Assembly: GCF_905220565.1 (NCBI RefSeq) | Contig: NC_059423.1 | Span: 1,732,001-1,796,000, forward strand | Length of the DNA stretch: 64,000 nt | Reading direction: 5' to 3' | DNA from: Melitaea cinxia | Taxonomy: Eukaryota; Arthropoda; Insecta; Lepidoptera; Nymphalidae | Made by a program: the position numbers and the translations under genes | Notes under the pieces: generated by a model | The model's database searches: none | What the model saw: only the letters and a program-made list of their open reading frames with translations | What the model was told of the DNA's origin: nothing | Part shown: piece after piece, positions 60,013 through 64,000 of the stretch | How positions within the stretch are numbered: the first letter of the stretch is position 1 | Layout: each line of letters starts with the position of its first letter

Positions 60013-61965
60013 TCACGTGAGGATGTGCCGAAGGTCGTCATCTCTTTCTTGAGCTTCCCTCATAGCATCATTCTCCCAGACACCCAAAGGACTTGTTCTT
60101 GTTAGCTTTAATGCTACTTCATTAAATTCCTGTTTAACACAATGTTTGCAGTCTTCCGAACACGGCCTTCGTGAGAGTGCGTCGGCATTCCCATGCAATT
60201 TTCCGCTGCGGTGTTCCGCCTTGAAGTCGTACTCCTGAAGCTGCTCAATCCATCGAGCTACTTGACCTTCCGGGTTCTTGAATTGCAGTAGCCACTTCAA
60301 GGCTGCGTGATCAGTTCGCAGTAAAAACTGTCTGCCGATGAGATATTTGTTGAAATGTTGTAGCGTCTTTACAACAGCCAAGAGTTCTCTTCTTGTCACA
60401 CAGTATTTTCTCTCTGGCTTGGATAAAGATTTGCTAAAATATGCAATAACAACTTCTCTTTCACCCTGTTTTTGAGATAACACCCCTCCAATGGCCGCGT
60501 TGCTTGCATCCGTGTCGACTATAAACCGACCTTCGGTTTGTGGATATCCCAGAATTGGTGTTTCACACAAATGTTTTTTCAGTTTCTGAAAAGAATCTTC
60601 ACAAGTCCCATCCCAACTAAATTGTCGTTTATCTTCTGTCAGCCGATGTAATGGCTTGGCTATCTCTAAAAATCCCTTAAAAAAACGCCTGTAGTATGAG
60701 CATAGACCGAGGAATGCCCGCACTTCGGTTTTGTCCTTAGGGGTAGGCCATTTTTGGACTGCTTCCAGTTTCTCCGGGTCTGTCTGGATTCCATCACTGG
60801 AGATAACATGGCCGAGATAACTGACCTTATTCCTGAATAACCGATACTTTTTCGGGTTCAACTTTAATTTGGCCCCCTCTATTTTAGCGAAAACTCGCTC
60901 CAAGTTTTGCAAATGGTCCTCGAAGTCACGGCCGACAATGATGACGTCATCTAAGTAGACTAAGCAAGCCTCTCCAACTAAGCCTGCCAGTACACACTCC
61001 ATGAGTCGCTCGAATGTGGCAGGTGCGTTGCACAACCCAAAAGGCATGACTTTAAATTGCCATAAACCTTTACCGGTTGAGAAAGCTGTCTTCTCCTTGT
61101 CTTTTGGATGAATTTCCACCTGCCAGTATCCAGATTTTAGATCTAGGGTTGAGAACCATTTCATGCCACTCAAGGTATCCAAAGTGTCGTCGATTCGAGG
61201 TAACGGGTAACTGTCCTTCTTCGAGACATCATTGAGACGCCTATAGTCCACACAAAATCTCGTGCTACCATCTTTCTTTTTCACTAATACAACAGGTGAG
61301 CACCACGGACTTGCAGACGGTTCAATAATCTTATTCCTTCTCATGTCCTCCAAAAGGCCTTCAACTTCTTTTTCCTTTGCGATTGGTATCCGTCTTGCTC
61401 GTTGACGAATTGGTCTCTCGCTTCCGGTATCTATCCTGTGCTGGACCACTGAGGTTCTTCCAAGGTCCCCTTCGTGACTGGAGAAGATGTTCGCGTAGCG
61501 CTGTAAAAACTTCTTGGCTTTCATGCTCTGCGAATAAGTAAGATTACTCTTGAAGTCATCGAGTAGCTCAGTCACTAAACCGTAGTTGTTGCTCTTTGGC
61601 AAGTCTGCGCCTGTCATCGAACTACACTTTTTCATCCAGACGACTTCTTCGCACTTTTCAATAACGTCACCTTTGTTCAAGCAGATCTCGCGATCATCAA
61701 GGTTCAAAACCTTGACCACAGCGTTACTGCTTCCACTAACAAGGGTTCTCGCCGTCATCAGTTTTTGCGCCGATGTCTTGGTAGGTGTGTCTTCAATCAA
61801 CACGCATCTGTTTGACTTTTTCTTTCCAGCCGGCGGTAGTTTCACCAACACCCGAGCTTCCGCTCTTCCAGGTATAATGACTTTCTTTACACATGCGACT
61901 TTCCCGCAAGCACCTCCAAGAATGAAGATTTCTTCTTCACCACACTTGAAAACTCCAAGATGCAA
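60013..61965 (-). CDS. Gypsy reverse transcriptase-RNase H
   Basis: About 650 residues on the minus strand. RT core with VVLVKKKDGSTRFCVDYRRL, FSTLDLKSGYWQ and catalytic YLDD (VYLDDVIIVG), then YLGHVIS; RNase H starts near VDTDASNAAIGGVL and continues to HRSGKLHGNADALSR. The frame opens only downstream of the protease because of frame damage near 61960, and ends in a TGA (60013-60015) where intact relatives read on into integrase. Confidence 0.92.
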   Translation of the reverse strand: MHLGVFKCGEEEIFILGGACGKVACVKKVIIPGRAEARVLVKLPPAGKKKSNRCVLIEDTPTKTSAQKLMTARTLVSGSSNAVVKVLNLDDREICLNKGDVIEKCEEVVWMKKCSSMTGADLPKSNNYGLVTELLDDFKSNLTYSQSMKAKKFLQRYANIFSSHEGDLGRTSVVQHRIDTGSERPIRQRARRIPIAKEKEVEGLLEDMRRNKIIEPSASPWCSPVVLVKKKDGSTRFCVDYRRLNDVSKKDSYPLPRIDDTLDTLSGMKWFSTLDLKSGYWQVEIHPKDKEKTAFSTGKGLWQFKVMPFGLCNAPATFERLMECVLAGLVGEACLVYLDDVIIVGRDFEDHLQNLERVFAKIEGAKLKLNPKKYRLFRNKVSYLGHVISSDGIQTDPEKLEAVQKWPTPKDKTEVRAFLGLCSYYRRFFKGFLEIAKPLHRLTEDKRQFSWDGTCEDSFQKLKKHLCETPILGYPQTEGRFIVDTDASNAAIGGVLSQKQGEREVVIAYFSKSLSKPERKYCVTRRELLAVVKTLQHFNKYLIGRQFLLRTDHAALKWLLQFKNPEGQVARWIEQLQEYDFKAEHRSGKLHGNADALSRRPCSEDCKHCVKQEFNEVALKLTRTSPLGVWENDAMREAQERDDDLRHILT

Positions 61966-62442
61966 TCATCCATAATCTCAGCTACGACAACGTTATGAGA
62001 GTATGGGGACCTCCCTACATACATCGTAACTGACATTTCTCCCAGGACGGGTATTGGCTGACCGGAGGCCGTAAGAAGCCGACAGTTAATTCTCCTCTTG
62101 TGTTTTGTTTGCGGCTTTTACCAGCTTTGGGTTCACTATTGTTCTAGAGGCGCCTGTGTCTAGAGTCATTTTGCAATCCGTCCCGTTAATAGTCCCCTGA
62201 ATCGCAAGACTATTCCCGCTGCATGCCTGGGAGATAACAGTTATTGGGGCTTCCTCCGCGTCAGCCAGTACTCGCCCCTTAGTCCCGGCTTTTATTCGTT
62301 TCCCTGCTCCCGGGCAGGGGACAAAGCCCCTTGTTTCTTTAGCTCCTCTATTTGTTCCTCGATCCTTTTCATCCTTGCTATCTGGGTCTCCTTCTGCGGG
62401 CAGTTGACCTGAAGATGGCCCCTTTCGCCGCACTTGTAGCAC
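61966..62442 (-). pseudogene. Gypsy protease, frame-broken
   Basis: The aspartic protease motif LDTGASRTIV is in the frame 62086-62442. Just after it the coding moves to another frame (the ASGQPIPVLGE region and VAEIMDDC) and changes again before the RT. These frameshifts separate protease and RT in this copy. Confidence 0.8.
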
Positions 62443-63812
62443 ATGACTCCATAGCTTTTCTTCGTAGGAGCCTTGACCTCCTTGACTTCCTCAGAGACCT
62501 CGCGGATCTTATGGGTCTGCCGTATGTCATGGCGAACAGCCTTGACCTCCAAAGCATGCGCCAATGCTTCTTTTAACGAGGTATGGTGTCGAAGCCTCAC
62601 TGCAGCTCTGACCTCCAGGTCTTTGATTCCGTCGACAAATGCTTGAACAATATTCGTGTCTACCATCTTGGTGTCGACTCCTGGGTGTGCCTTCCTGACG
62701 AGTTACTCAATTTCCAACGCCCATTGTTGTAGTCCTTCTCCTGAGCGTTGGACTCTGTCACGCAGTTGGGCACGGAACACGTGCTCCAGTTGTCGCTCCC
62801 CGTATCGGGATTCAAGTGCTTCCATCAAGCCTTGGAACCCGTTTCCTGTATGTGGCAGTGCTTCCAGAACCGACAAAGCTTGCCCTCTAAGCGCAACAGT
62901 GAGAGCGGTCAGGCATTGCTCTTTCGTCCATCTGTTGGCAGTAGCCACAGTCTGGAATTGTTGACGATAAGCGTTCCACGGAGTAGTGCCGTCGTACGGA
63001 GGCACTTTCACTCTCGGTCCTTGCGCCACTCCGGTACTCCCACTAGACATCACGACTCCCGTGGTTTCAAGGCGCACTACTTTCTTCTGTAGTTCAGTGA
63101 GGCCGGTTTTCACATTTTCAACATCCAATCCTAACCCGGTAACTCGTTCTTCCACTACGTCGACATCTTTTCGAAGCTTAGTCACCGCGTCGCTAACGTC
63201 TTTTATAGCCCAAAGCGTTTTTTCTTGGAGCTCTTTTTGTTGCTCTTGTGATTCTTGCAATTTGAAACTTGTTTGCTCTTGTAATTCTTGCAATTTGAAA
63301 CTTGTTTGCTGTTGTAATTCTTGCTATTTGAAACTTGTTTGCTCTTGCGATTCTTGCAAAGCACTACGAATTTCAGCCCTTTGCTGCTCTTGTGATTCTT
63401 GCAAAGCACAACGAATTTCAGCTCTTTGCTGCTCTTGTGATTCTTGCAATTTGAAACTTGTTTGTTCAATTAATTTAATTAAACTTCCTAATTGAAGAGC
63501 CACTTGAGGGTCTGTAGAAGCTACGGTGTCGCTGGTGTGGTGTGGTCGGGGCCTGAGTCTGAGTGGGCGGGGCCTGACTCTGAATGGGCGGTGCCTGAGC
63601 CCGAGTGGGCGGGGCCTGAGCCCGAGTGCGGGCGGGGCCTGGTGGGCGTGGTCAGTGGGCGGGGCATGATAGGCGGGGTCAGTGGGCGGGGCTTGGTCCA
63701 CGGTGGGCGGAGCTTGGTCCCCAGTAGGTGTGGCCTCCGCAGCTCGTTGCGCCCTTGTCCTGACGGCCTTGACGTCCTTAAAGTCTTCTCTCGGAGTCAA
63801 TGGCATCTCCAA
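62292..63812 (-). pseudogene. Gypsy gag, two in-frame stops
   Basis: The frame is continuous but broken by TAG at 63324-63326 and TAA at 62703-62705. A Pro/Arg-rich N-terminal part, a run of LQESQEQ-type heptads predicted to form a coiled coil, a Gag core (PPYDGTTPWNAYRQQFQ) and a single zinc knuckle CYKCGERGHLQVNC. It overlaps the start of the protease frame, as usual in Gypsy elements. The first stop changes one leucine codon (TTG) of a repeated heptad to TAG. Confidence 0.88.
63535..63720. repeat. GC-rich tandem words in gag
   Basis: Repeated GTGGGCGGGGCCTGAG-like units of variable spacing encode the Pro/Arg-rich stretch. The composition is far from that of the rest of the element. Confidence 0.75.
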
Positions 63813-63831
63813 ATCCCACTTCTGACACCAG
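63813..63831 (-). promoter_or_regulatory. Gypsy primer-binding site
   Basis: On the minus strand, TGGTGTCAGAAGTGGGA lies two nt after the 5' LTR. It ends in TGG as a tRNA 3' CCA complement should; the tRNA species was not determined. Confidence 0.7.
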
Positions 63832-63832
63832 T

Positions 63833-64000
63833 TGTTACGTGTTAGGGTTCGAAGGATTTGGAGAGAAAGACCTGCTGACTCTTTTCAAGATTATTCACTA
63901 GCACTAGGTTCAACACAAAGCACTAGGTTCAAACACTAAGCACTAAATTCAAACACTAAGCACTCACGATATCCTCAGTCGTAGCCAATGTCGTAGGTTT
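63833..64000 (-). repeat. Gypsy 5' LTR (partial)
   Basis: 168 bp of the LTR, matching 58279-58446 with about five differences; cut by the window end. Confidence 0.92.

Larger units (their letters stand above)
58279..64000 (-). mobile_element. Ty3/Gypsy LTR retrotransposon, antisense, runs off the window
   Basis: Left-hand LTR 58279-58741 is the element's 3' LTR; the 5' LTR starts at 63833 and is cut by the window end. Order on the minus strand is LTR, primer site, gag, protease, RT, RNase H, integrase, LTR. There is no envelope gene. Over the shared 168 bp the LTRs differ at about five sites, so it is older than the BEL/Pao insertion. It lies in what should be intron 24 of the mannosidase gene, in opposite orientation. 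Confidence 0.92.

Noticed and set aside
62986..63495. Cysteine-rich 169-residue frame on the + strand (repeating CCSCDSC)
   Set aside because: Antisense of the Gypsy Gag coiled-coil heptads; the cysteines come from the complement of CAA/GAA-rich codons.

Overview
The window reads as nuclear DNA of a lepidopteran insect (butterfly or moth). It is A+T-rich, its one host gene is split into many short exons with GT-AG introns, and almost everything else is transposable elements of kinds typical of Lepidoptera: tRNA-derived SINEs, a SINE family resembling the butterfly repeat Metulj, R1/I-type and CR1-type LINEs, piggyBac, BEL/Pao and Ty3/Gypsy LTR elements, and Helitron-like repeats with a conserved CTAG end. 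The species cannot be named from the sequence alone.

Layout. 1-8.4 kb is intergenic: SINEs, a GATC-rich minisatellite element present as two inverted copies, and a tRNA-derived repeat that at 4.7 kb forms a perfect 65-nt palindrome. 8.40-13.87 kb is a 5'-truncated LINE bounded by a 16-bp target duplication and a poly(A) tail. Its single open frame of about 1,600 codons joins reverse transcriptase, RNase H, a long middle region and a superfamily-1 helicase of the alphavirus-like RNA-virus type. 13.9-24.2 kb is more SINE, MITE and AT-rich spacer. 24.36-26.95 kb is a complete-looking piggyBac element sitting at TTAA inside a Helitron-like repeat; an uninterrupted copy of that repeat lies just downstream at 27.05 kb.

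27.70-57.96 kb carries the only host gene recognised: a GH38 lysosomal-type alpha-mannosidase on the + strand. I assembled 24 exons whose splice phases close without exception (about 972 codons). The terminal exon was not found and probably lies beyond the window. Its introns hold the mobile load: a 5.4-kb BEL/Pao element with near-identical LTRs but a gutted pol (intron 3), a CR1-like LINE fragment (intron 8), an R1 remnant and a MITE with perfect 20-bp inverted repeats (intron 10), a six-copy 281-bp tandem array (intron 19), and many SINEs. From 58.28 kb to the window end, in intron 24, lies an antisense Ty3/Gypsy element whose second LTR runs off the window and whose gag and pol are broken.

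The mannosidase is expected to trim mannose from N-glycans in lysosomes. Its zinc and catalytic residues are kept, but its signature motif is HSHMDAGW instead of the usual HTHDDVGW, so it may be a divergent paralogue. The remaining genes are self-serving transposon genes; no operon-like or host pathway grouping is present.
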